From Geotoga petraea (GTDB taxonomy: Bacteria > Thermotogota > Thermotogae > Petrotogales > Petrotogaceae), in NCBI RefSeq assembly GCF_900102615.1, contig NZ_FMYV01000002.1, positions 124,001 through 188,000 of the forward strand: DNA of 64,000 nt, in the 5' to 3' direction. Position numbers and translations under genes: made by a program. Below the pieces are notes generated by a model that did no database searches, was not told the DNA's origin, and saw only the letters and a list, made by a program, of their open reading frames with translations. Positions 16,589 to 24,012 of the stretch are shown here, piece by piece. Within the stretch, counting starts at the first letter, position 1. The number at the start of each line of letters is the position of its first letter.

Positions 16589-17758
16589 ATGAAAAAAGTA
16601 TTAACACTTTTGGTAGCTTTACTTATGGTAGTAGGGCTTTTTGCCGAAGTTGGAGTAACAGATGACGAAATATTGATAGGTTCTTTCCAAGCTTTGTCTG
16701 GCCCTATTTCTTCTATTGGACAACCAATGACAAAAGGTATGCAAGCATACTTTGATTGGGTAAACGACAATGGAGGAGTAAATGGAAGAAAAATTAACTT
16801 GTTAGTTGCAGATGACCAATTTAATCCAGCAAAAACAACAGTTGAAGTAAAAAGATTAGTAGAAAGCGATAAAGTATTTTCTATTGTTGGTGGCTTAGGA
16901 ACTCCAGGTGTATTAGCTGTTATGGATTACTTGAATTCAAATAAAGTTCCGTTTGTTTATCAAGGTTCAGGTACATCATTATTGAGTTTTCCACCAAAAG
17001 AATTCGTTTTCCCAGTACAACCAAACTACACAGTAGAAGGAAACATCGTTGCCAACTATTTTGCTGACGTTGGTTACACAAAGATTGCAATTGTTTACAG
17101 AAATGCTGATGATGGTAAAGAATTCAGAGAAGCTGCACAAGAATTATTAGAATCAAGAGGGATAAAAGCAACATACATTCCTATTAATCCTTCAGCAGAA
17201 GATTTCTCTGCAGAAGTAACAAGATTGTTAACAAATAGACCTGAAGCAATTGGAGTTATGCTTTATGGAACACAAGCTCCTAACTTCATAAAACAAGCAA
17301 AACAATATGGTTTAAGAGATGTTGAATACGTTACTTCTTATGCTAATGCAAGTGTAACTTTCATTGATATGTTAGGAAATGCCGCTGAAGGTGTTAGATC
17401 AATGGCATGGGTTGATGTAGACTTTACTGATCCTGAAACACCAGCATTAAAAATTTATGGTGAATACAACAATGGAGAAATCCCTAATGCATACGCTGTT
17501 GCTGGTTTAATCGCTGCTGAAACATTTACAGAAGCAGTAAGAAGAGCTGGAGACAACTTAACTAGAGAATCATTGGTAAATGCATTAGAAACCTTCGATG
17601 ATTGGCAAGGAGATATTGCTTCTGGAATAACTTATTACGACTTTGAAGGGTCAAACAAAGATATCTCAAGAATTGGTAAAGATTCTATGTACATACTGGA
17701 AGTTAAAGACGGTGTATTTGAGAGATTTACTGATTGGCTTTACTACATGGAATATTAA
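16589..17758 (+). CDS. Liv-type ABC transporter substrate-binding protein
   Basis: Periplasmic binding protein of the branched-chain amino acid/amide-type (HAAT) family, 389 residues. Signal peptide MKKVLTLLVALLMVVGLFAE, then the type I fold with the typical VTDDEILIGSFQALSGPISSIG start and GGVNGRKI. Liv-family receptors also bind aromatic acids, amides, urea and other carboxylates, and the acyl-CoA gene neighbours suggest a carboxylate or ester ligand rather than an amino acid. SD AGGGGTGAT. Followed by a hairpin terminator at 17774 that probably sets a high receptor-to-transporter ratio. Confidence 0.93.
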   Translation: MKKVLTLLVALLMVVGLFAEVGVTDDEILIGSFQALSGPISSIGQPMTKGMQAYFDWVNDNGGVNGRKINLLVADDQFNPAKTTVEVKRLVESDKVFSIVGGLGTPGVLAVMDYLNSNKVPFVYQGSGTSLLSFPPKEFVFPVQPNYTVEGNIVANYFADVGYTKIAIVYRNADDGKEFREAAQELLESRGIKATYIPINPSAEDFSAEVTRLLTNRPEAIGVMLYGTQAPNFIKQAKQYGLRDVEYVTSYANASVTFIDMLGNAAEGVRSMAWVDVDFTDPETPALKIYGEYNNGEIPNAYAVAGLIAAETFTEAVRRAGDNLTRESLVNALETFDDWQGDIASGITYYDFEGSNKDISRIGKDSMYILEVKDGVFERFTDWLYYMEY

Positions 17759-17773
17759 CAATATTTAAATAAT

Positions 17774-17800
17774 GCGGGGAATAAATTTCCCCGCTTTTTT
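17774..17800 (+). terminator. Intra-operon, probably leaky terminator
   Basis: GCGGGGAA (17774-17781) pairs with TTCCCCGC (17787-17794), loop of five, then six T. It lies between the receptor and ATPase genes; partial read-through would give excess binding protein, a common ABC operon arrangement. Confidence 0.8.
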
Positions 17801-17818
17801 AAAGGGGTGTAATAATAG

Positions 17819-18574
17819 ATGTTAGAAGTTAAAAATGTTACGGTATCCTTTGGTGGTTTAATAGCTGTAAAAGATATGACAATGAATGTGAAAAAAGGAA
17901 TTATTCATTCGCTTATAGGACCCAATGGAGCGGGTAAAACAACTCTGTTTAACGTAATTACAAGAGTTATCCAACCTGTTAAGGGAAGTGTGTCATATGA
18001 AGAAAATTCTCTTATGGATTTAAGGCCAGAACAAATTATATATAAAGGAATTAGTAGAACATTCCAAAATCTTCAGTTGTTTAGCGGAATGAACGTTTAT
18101 GATAATATCTTGTCCGGATATATACATAATTATGACAAAAATATATTTTACCTTTTTTCAAAAAATAGATCACATTTTGAATCAGAAGCTAGAGAAAGAA
18201 TACTGGAAATTTCTGAGTTATTACAAATAAAGAATAGGTTGAGTTCTTATCCAGCATCGTTATCTTATGGAATTTTAAAAAGAGTAGAAATAGCTAGAGC
18301 TATAGTATCCAATCCAAAATTATTGTTGTTTGATGAGCCTGCTGCAGGGCTTAATCATAACGAGACTTCTGAAATAAGAGATATTATGAGACTTTTAAAA
18401 AATCAAGGAAAAACAATTTTGTTGGTTGAACATGATATGAATTTGGTTATGAAAATTTCAGATAGAATTACTGTAATGAGTTTCGGAGAAAAAATTGCTG
18501 AAGGAACTCCTGAAGAGGTTGGAAATAATGAAGAAGTAATAAAAGTTTATTTGGGGGAGAGTGAAAATGCTTAA
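17819..18574 (+). CDS. livG: Liv-type ABC transporter ATP-binding protein (LivG-like)
   Basis: Cytosolic ATPase of the importer, 251 residues. Walker A GPNGAGKTT, LivG-type RTFQNLQLF Q-loop, signature LSYGILKRVEIARA (the LSYG variant is usual for LivG), Walker B LLLFDEPAAGLN, and H-loop LVEHDMNLV. AAAGGGGTG SD. Overlaps the second ATPase gene, indicating coupled translation. The liv name marks the family; the substrate is probably not leucine here. Confidence 0.92.
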   Translation: MLEVKNVTVSFGGLIAVKDMTMNVKKGIIHSLIGPNGAGKTTLFNVITRVIQPVKGSVSYEENSLMDLRPEQIIYKGISRTFQNLQLFSGMNVYDNILSGYIHNYDKNIFYLFSKNRSHFESEARERILEISELLQIKNRLSSYPASLSYGILKRVEIARAIVSNPKLLLFDEPAAGLNHNETSEIRDIMRLLKNQGKTILLVEHDMNLVMKISDRITVMSFGEKIAEGTPEEVGNNEEVIKVYLGESENA

Positions 18575-19259
18575 AGTAGAGAATTTAAAAGTAAATTACG
18601 GACACGTTAGCGCTGTGAAAGATATTTCCTTTAAAATAGATAAAGGTGAAATTGTTAGCATTCTTGGTGCTAATGGAGCTGGAAAAACATCTACTCTTTT
18701 TGGCACTATGGGAATAGTAAAATCTACATCAAAAATAAATTTTCAAGGAGAAGATTTGAGTAAGGCTTCTACTGAAGAAAAAGTAAAAAAAGGGCTTGTT
18801 TTAGCTCCTGAAGACAGAAGAGTTTTTCCTCAATTATCGGTAGAAGAGAATTTAAAATTGGGAAGTTTTGCCAGAGGTAATGAGAAAGAAAACTTTGAAA
18901 AGGTTTATGACCTATTTCCAGTTTTAAAAGAAAGAAAGAGACAACAAGCTGGTTCGTTATCTGGAGGAGAACAACAAATGCTTGCAGTTGGAAGGGCGTT
19001 AATGAGCTCTCCAGAGATTTTGATGTTAGACGAACCTTCTTTGGGATTAGCTCCTCTAATAACTGACGAGATATTTGATGTTTTAGTTCAGTTAAAGGAA
19101 ACAGGAGTTGGAATTTTACTTGTTGAACAAAATGCTTTAAGATCACTAAAAATAAGTGATAGAGCATATATATTAGAGATTGGAAGAATAGCAATTCAAG
19201 GTGATGCTAAAGATTTATTGAATGATGAATCAGTTAAAAAAGCGTATTTAGGAATATAG
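18567..19259 (+). CDS. livF: Liv-type ABC transporter ATP-binding protein (LivF-like)
   Basis: Second ATPase of the importer, about 230 residues. Walker A GANGAGKTS, APEDRRVFPQLSVEENL (LivF hallmark), signature LSGGEQQMLAVGRAL, Walker B ILMLDEPSLGLAP, and LVEQNA in place of the H-loop His, which is usual in LivF. I prefer ATG 18567, spaced correctly from GGGGGAG; a GTG at 18561 is too close to that SD. Overlaps livG by eight bases. Confidence 0.92.
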   Translation: MLKVENLKVNYGHVSAVKDISFKIDKGEIVSILGANGAGKTSTLFGTMGIVKSTSKINFQGEDLSKASTEEKVKKGLVLAPEDRRVFPQLSVEENLKLGSFARGNEKENFEKVYDLFPVLKERKRQQAGSLSGGEQQMLAVGRALMSSPEILMLDEPSLGLAPLITDEIFDVLVQLKETGVGILLVEQNALRSLKISDRAYILEIGRIAIQGDAKDLLNDESVKKAYLGI

Positions 19260-19269
19260 GGGTGATTTG

Positions 19270-20151
19270 ATGGCATTTATACAAAATGTATTATTAGGAA
19301 TACCTCAGGGTGCTCTTTATGGATTGATGGCTTTTGGTATTGCTTTAATATTTAAAACAGTGTTTGTAATGAATTTTGCCCATGGATCATCTGGTATGAT
19401 GGCAGCATTTTTCGCATTTTCAGTATATTCATGGACACAAAATTTGTTCATAGCAATAATTGGAGCTTTAATATTTGGATTTATCTTAGCTCAATTAATA
19501 GAAAGATTTTTAATGAGACCAGTTAAACATCTTTCTCATGCTGCTATGATCATAATAACTCTCGGTTTGTTGATGATTTTCGAAGGTCTTTCCATAATAA
19601 TTTGGGGAACTGATTACCAACAATTTCCGCAAATTGCAGAAGGTGCCCCATTTCTAATGAATTTAGGAGATAATTTATTAGTTTTACCTCTAAACGATTT
19701 GGTTAATATGGTAATTGCCTTATCAGTTACTGTTGCATTGGCATTGTTCCTTAAATTTACTAAGTTAGGAACAGCTATAAGAGCGAGATCACAGGATGAA
19801 GTTGGAGCTTCTGTAGTTGGTATTAATATAAATAAAGTAGATGCATTAGTTTGGGGAATTGGTATTTCATTAGCAGCATTGGTTGCTGTTTTAGCTGCAC
19901 CTAGAACTTATGTTCATCCACAGATGATGACTAATTATCAACTATATGGTTTCACAGCAGGTGTATTAGGTGGTTTTTATAACCTATTTGGTGCTATTGC
20001 TGGTGGACTTTTGCTTGGTATTATGGAAAAATTAGTTGGATATTACATATCACCAGACTATCAATTATCTATTATCCTAATATTAATTATAGTAGTGCTT
20101 GTTGTTAAGCCTACAGGCCTCTTTGGATCTAAATTTGAAGGGAGAGTCTGA
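19270..20151 (+). CDS. livH: Liv-type ABC transporter permease (LivH-like)
   Basis: Inner-membrane permease, 293 residues, about eight hydrophobic segments. Visible LivH features: GIPQGALYGLMAFGIALIF at the start, NFAHGSSGMMAAF, the ATPase-coupling stretch TKLGTAIRARSQDEVGASVVGIN, and GGLLLGIMEKLVG near the end. ATG 19270 follows GGGGTGATTTG; a TTG three bases earlier is less likely. Three bases separate it from the fused permease gene. Confidence 0.93.
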   Translation: MAFIQNVLLGIPQGALYGLMAFGIALIFKTVFVMNFAHGSSGMMAAFFAFSVYSWTQNLFIAIIGALIFGFILAQLIERFLMRPVKHLSHAAMIIITLGLLMIFEGLSIIIWGTDYQQFPQIAEGAPFLMNLGDNLLVLPLNDLVNMVIALSVTVALALFLKFTKLGTAIRARSQDEVGASVVGININKVDALVWGIGISLAALVAVLAAPRTYVHPQMMTNYQLYGFTAGVLGGFYNLFGAIAGGLLLGIMEKLVGYYISPDYQLSIILILIIVVLVVKPTGLFGSKFEGRV

Positions 20152-20153
20152 GT

Positions 20154-21860
20154 ATGAAAAAATCAATACTTTTATTAATAGCTGGACTTTTATTGGGAGT
20201 AGTATTTATAAATCAATCATTTTTCTTGATGATATTATCTACAGTGTTAGTATGGGGTATAGCTTCAATGGGATTAAATATATTGATGGGTTATACTGGT
20301 CAGATATCTATAGGTCATGCTGCATTTATGGCCATAGGAGCTTATACAACGTCTTATTTATCAATAAACTTTGGTACACCTTTTATTTTAAACTTAATTA
20401 TAGCTATAGTTCTTTCTGCTGTCCTTGGTGTAATAATATCATTACCAGCCTTAAGACTGAAAGGTTTTTATTTGGCTATAGCTACAATGGCTTTTGGTAT
20501 AACAGTAGAGCAATTAATAGCTTCTTTTGATATTTTTGGAGGTCATATAGGGCTTAGAAATATTCCTGATATTCTGCCAAATGATTTTTGGATGTATATA
20601 TTAAATTTAGCTTTTTATGTAGTTCTTTCTTTTATAGCAACAAAATTAATAAAGTCTCCGAATGGTATTTCATACCAAATGATTAGAGATAGTGAATATG
20701 CATCAAGATCTTTTGGTAAGAGAATTTCTTTTGTTAAACTCGAAGCTTTTGTTGTTTCAGCGGTTTATGGAGGAATTGCAGGTACTTTATACGCGCATAC
20801 AATTGGTTATATAGGTCCAAGTGATTTTGGATTAAATGCTTCTCTTAATATTTTAGCAATGATTGTTATTGGCGGCTTAGCTTCTGTTGATGGTGGATTA
20901 GTTGGTGCTGTTATAATAACAGGTATGCCTTTCTTATTCTCAAGAACTGATATACCTATGTCCATAATTTTTGGTTCATTGTTAATTATATTTGTTTTGT
21001 TCTTCCCAAGAGGATTAATATATGGAATAATGATGGGATATTACAAATACTTTGAAAGACCGTTTGTAGCTCTAAGCAGAATTTTGTGGAAGAGAAAGTC
21101 TTTTCCAACTGGAAAAGTTAATGTTAAAGGTAAAGATCTTTACTATAATGTTAAAGGAGAAGGCGAACCTGTTATAATGATACATGGGAACTATGGATCG
21201 CATAGATGGTTTGATAAAGTAAATGATTTAGAAGGATATAAGACTTACGCCTTAGATCTTCCTAATTTTGGGCATTCAGATAGAATAGAAGAAATAAACA
21301 TCGATACTTACGCAGAATATGTTAAAGAATTTATGGAAAAATTAAATATTGAGAGTGCTTATATAGTTGCTCATTCCTTAGGAGGAGCTGTTGCTCAATC
21401 ACTCGCATATAATAATCCAGATATGGTTAAAAAATTAGTTTTAGTTGATTCAGCACCTATTGATGGGTTAAATACTCCTGAAGAAAACTATAACGGATTG
21501 CAATTACTAAAAACGAGTAAAACACTTTTAAAAACATCCTTAAAATCTATTATGCCCACAGCTGAAGACAGAAAAATGCTGAATATATTAACAAATGAAG
21601 GCTTATTAATGAATCCAAAATGTTTTACAGAAAATGCAAGGGCATTAGAATCGTATGATTATTCTGATTTAGCTAAAAAATTTAAAAATCCTGTGCTATT
21701 CTTTGTTGGTAAAAAAGATTTATTAATAACAAGGGACATGGCAGAAAAAACATTAGAAGTTCTAAATGGCGAATTAAAATATTTTGACCATGTAGGGCAT
21801 TCAATAATAATAGAAGATCCAGAATTATTTAAAAAGGAATTAACTAGTTTTTTAGCTTAA
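20154..21860 (+). CDS. LivM-like ABC permease fused to a C-terminal alpha/beta hydrolase
   Basis: 568 residues in one uninterrupted frame. Residues 1 to about 300 are a full LivM permease (GLNILMGYTGQISIGHAAFMAIGAY, ALRLKGFYLAIATMAFG, IGGLASVDGGLVGA, FFPRGLIYG). After a basic linker, residues about 322-568 form a complete alpha/beta hydrolase: HGNYGS (His344), nucleophile elbow AHSLGGA with Ser408, acid Asp522 (GKKDLL), His549 (HVGHS). LivM C-termini face the cytosol, so the hydrolase should sit at the inner mouth of the channel. This predicts import coupled to hydrolysis of an ester, lactone or thioester. The domain resembles the separate hydrolase at 23047-23826. Confidence 0.93.
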   Translation: MKKSILLLIAGLLLGVVFINQSFFLMILSTVLVWGIASMGLNILMGYTGQISIGHAAFMAIGAYTTSYLSINFGTPFILNLIIAIVLSAVLGVIISLPALRLKGFYLAIATMAFGITVEQLIASFDIFGGHIGLRNIPDILPNDFWMYILNLAFYVVLSFIATKLIKSPNGISYQMIRDSEYASRSFGKRISFVKLEAFVVSAVYGGIAGTLYAHTIGYIGPSDFGLNASLNILAMIVIGGLASVDGGLVGAVIITGMPFLFSRTDIPMSIIFGSLLIIFVLFFPRGLIYGIMMGYYKYFERPFVALSRILWKRKSFPTGKVNVKGKDLYYNVKGEGEPVIMIHGNYGSHRWFDKVNDLEGYKTYALDLPNFGHSDRIEEINIDTYAEYVKEFMEKLNIESAYIVAHSLGGAVAQSLAYNNPDMVKKLVLVDSAPIDGLNTPEENYNGLQLLKTSKTLLKTSLKSIMPTAEDRKMLNILTNEGLLMNPKCFTENARALESYDYSDLAKKFKNPVLFFVGKKDLLITRDMAEKTLEVLNGELKYFDHVGHSIIIEDPELFKKELTSFLA

Positions 21861-21874
21861 AAGGAGCCATTTAA

Positions 21875-22999
21875 ATGTCAAAGAGAAGAACTAAGACTTT
21901 AGAAAAGTTGATAGATACCTCGAGAGATTTATTTTCCTCAAAATGGTTTGAAACTGTATCAGTAGCTGAAATTTGTAGAGAAGCAGGAGTGTCTAATGGA
22001 GTTTTTTATAGATATTTTAAAAATAAAAAAGGAATTTTCGAATATCAACTAAATGAATTAATAAAATTTTTTGATAGAGAATTTAATTCAATAAGAGGTG
22101 TTACTATAGAAGATAGATTGAATAAATTCTTAGATATTGTAATTGAAAGTTCTTTAAAGTATAAAAAGCAAATTACCATCTATAGAGAAGCTCAGTATAG
22201 ATTTCCTGAATATGAAAAAAGATTGAGAAGAATCTACATAACAGGCATTTCAAGAATTTTTAATAGGGATATTTCAGAAGCAGAATATTTATATATTGCT
22301 GGTGCAGCCAGATTTATTAATATTAGAAACCTTTTTAATGGAAAAGAATATCAGAAAGAACAATTAAAAGATATAATATTGAATGGAATATTTTATAATG
22401 ATGAGGTAAATTTTGAAAGCGTTTTTAATAAAGAATTAGTAAATGTAGATAAAAAAGAGAGAGACGATACAAGAAACAGATTATTGAACTCTGGAATTCA
22501 GTTGTTTGGAAGTAAGGGTTATTATAATGTCAATATTTACGATATAGTTAAAGAAGCTGGATATGCAATTGGAACATTTTATATTTACTTTAATTCAAAA
22601 GAAGAATTTTTATCCACTATAGTTAAAAAAATTAGTAAATTAACGAGAAGATTCATTACTAAAAATTCAGAATTTTCTAAAAATCGACTTGAAAGAGAGT
22701 TAAGAGGTATCTATCTATTTTTGAAGTTTTTCTCTGAAAACAAGAATTACTATGAAATTGTAAGAGAAGCAGAATTTGTGGTAAATAAAGACGTTAGAGA
22801 TTATTATGAAAGTTTTGAAAAAGGTTATTTGAAAAATTTGGTAAATATAAAATATGATGCTGATATTCTTGTATCAAATATTTTGATGGGTATATCTCAT
22901 TACATGGGTATTGAAAAATTTTTCTTACAAAAAATAGATGATGAAAAAATGATTATTAAAGAACTTAAAATATATATGACAAATGGAATTAAAAAATAA
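21875..22999 (+). CDS. Double TetR-family regulator (two complete HTH domains in one chain)
   Basis: 374 residues, about twice a normal TetR protein. The first DNA-binding domain is at about residues 8-54 (FETVSVAEICREAGVSNGVFYRYFKNKKGIF) and a second at about 196-240 (YYNVNIYDIVKEAGYAIGTFYIYFNSKEEF), each followed by an all-alpha ligand/dimer domain of about 120-140 residues. No frameshift or stop lies between them. Last gene of the Liv/CoA operon, 14 bases after the fused permease, so probably an autoregulatory ligand sensor for the pathway, with an acyl-CoA or the imported compound as possible effector. AAAGGAG SD. Confidence 0.9.
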   Translation: MSKRRTKTLEKLIDTSRDLFSSKWFETVSVAEICREAGVSNGVFYRYFKNKKGIFEYQLNELIKFFDREFNSIRGVTIEDRLNKFLDIVIESSLKYKKQITIYREAQYRFPEYEKRLRRIYITGISRIFNRDISEAEYLYIAGAARFINIRNLFNGKEYQKEQLKDIILNGIFYNDEVNFESVFNKELVNVDKKERDDTRNRLLNSGIQLFGSKGYYNVNIYDIVKEAGYAIGTFYIYFNSKEEFLSTIVKKISKLTRRFITKNSEFSKNRLERELRGIYLFLKFFSENKNYYEIVREAEFVVNKDVRDYYESFEKGYLKNLVNIKYDADILVSNILMGISHYMGIEKFFLQKIDDEKMIIKELKIYMTNGIKK

Positions 23000-23010
23000 A
23001 TAAAAAATTA

Positions 23011-23040
23011 AAGGCGGATAATTTTTAAATTATCCGCCTT
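23011..23040. terminator. Convergent terminator after the Liv/CoA operon
   Basis: AAGGCGGATAA (23011-23021) pairs perfectly with TTATCCGCCTT (23030-23040), an 11-pair stem flanked by A and T tracts on both sides, so it can act for both strands. Confidence 0.85.
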
Positions 23041-23046
23041 TTAATA

Positions 23047-23826
23047 TTACAAAAAATCATTTATTATTTCCATGAAATCGTTAAGTTTTTCGAAAAATAG
23101 TGCATGTCCAGTTCCGTTTAATTTTATCAAAGTGGAGTTCTCAATTTTTTCATGCATTTCCATCATATGACTGTGAGGAGTTAAGATATCTTCTTCACCA
23201 GATATAAAAAGAACTTCTTTATCGATCTTGGATATTTTATCTCTAACATCATAATCGGCGTTTGAACATGCTAACCTATATAATCCATCAAACCATGGTT
23301 TTGTTAGGGTCTCTTTAAACATTTTTCTTCGATTTAAAAGCCATTCCAAATTAGTATCATAAAAAGGTCTTGAATAAATAAAGGGAAGAGCTAAATCAAA
23401 AAATTTTTCACCATCATACGATCTAGCTGCAATTTTCCAAACTTCTCCAACTGCTTGAAGATAGTTATCAATATAGTCAGTTGCATTTGGTAAAATCATC
23501 CTATTTACTCTTTCAGGATATTTTAAAACAAATAACAAAGCTACTTGTGAGCCATAAGAAACACCTAATAAATTTACTTTATCAATTTTCAAATAATCCA
23601 AGAGTTTCTTTAAATCTTCTACATGAACATCAATAGTATATCCTTCTTCTAACCTTGCGGATTGCCCTTGATCTCTCATATCATACGTGATAATTTGGTA
23701 TCCTTCTTTAAATTTAGGGACATGATCTTTCCAGCTTAAAGCACTCATCATGATACCGTTCAAAAGAATCAATGGTTCTCCTTCACCGTGAACTTCATAA
23801 TGCATTCCAAGATCTTCAAAAATCAA
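23047..23826 (-). CDS. Alpha/beta hydrolase (lactonase/esterase-like)
   Basis: About 260 residues, cytosolic. HYEVHGEGEPLILLNGI, nucleophile elbow GVSYGSQ, acid in ISGEEDILTP, His in GTGHALFFE: a full triad of the 3-oxoadipate enol-lactonase/haloperoxidase-like group. I chose TTG 23826, correctly spaced from GAGAGGTGAT; the GTG at 23835 overlaps that SD. It faces the Liv/CoA operon and shares its terminator. Its start resembles the hydrolase fused to the permease (VKGEGEPV against VHGEGEPL), so the two may act on related substrates. Confidence 0.85.
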   Translation of the reverse strand: MIFEDLGMHYEVHGEGEPLILLNGIMMSALSWKDHVPKFKEGYQIITYDMRDQGQSARLEEGYTIDVHVEDLKKLLDYLKIDKVNLLGVSYGSQVALLFVLKYPERVNRMILPNATDYIDNYLQAVGEVWKIAARSYDGEKFFDLALPFIYSRPFYDTNLEWLLNRRKMFKETLTKPWFDGLYRLACSNADYDVRDKISKIDKEVLFISGEEDILTPHSHMMEMHEKIENSTLIKLNGTGHALFFEKLNDFMEIINDFL

Positions 23827-23968
23827 CTGAATCACCTCTCATTGTATTCTATATTAATTATAACACTTTTTTTGTATAAAAATAATAGCAATAAGGGGTA
23901 AATTTATCGTTTTAATAACATTTATTTGGATAAAATACTTAAAATTAGGATTTCTTATAAAAATCATC

Positions 23969-24012
23969 AATACTTGAACGAAATATAATTTTTCATATAA
24001 AAAATTATTCTT
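23969..24012 (+). repeat. Copy A of an approximately 44-base imperfect direct repeat
   Basis: Begins AATACTTGAACGA and continues through an AT-rich ATAATTTTT-CAT-ATAAAAAATTATT block; copy B is at 27799-27842 in the same orientation. Within it TTGAAC (23974-23979) and TATAAA (23996-24001) have a 16-base spacer, so it may be a promoter pointing into the 3' end of the FliK-like gene. The rest of 23840-24012 shows nothing recognised. Confidence 0.5.

Noticed and set aside
15973-16770. 265-codon open frame on the minus strand
   Set aside because: Lies entirely across the thiolase and receptor genes in antisense, has no SD, and its Pro/Ser-rich translation is typical of a shadow frame.
18769-19194. 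141-codon minus-strand frame within livF
   Set aside because: Leu-rich antisense shadow of a well-supported ATPase gene; no SD.
20099-20530. 143-codon plus-strand frame overlapping the permease junction
   Set aside because: Out-of-frame shadow of livH and the fused permease; both real frames are confirmed by family motifs.
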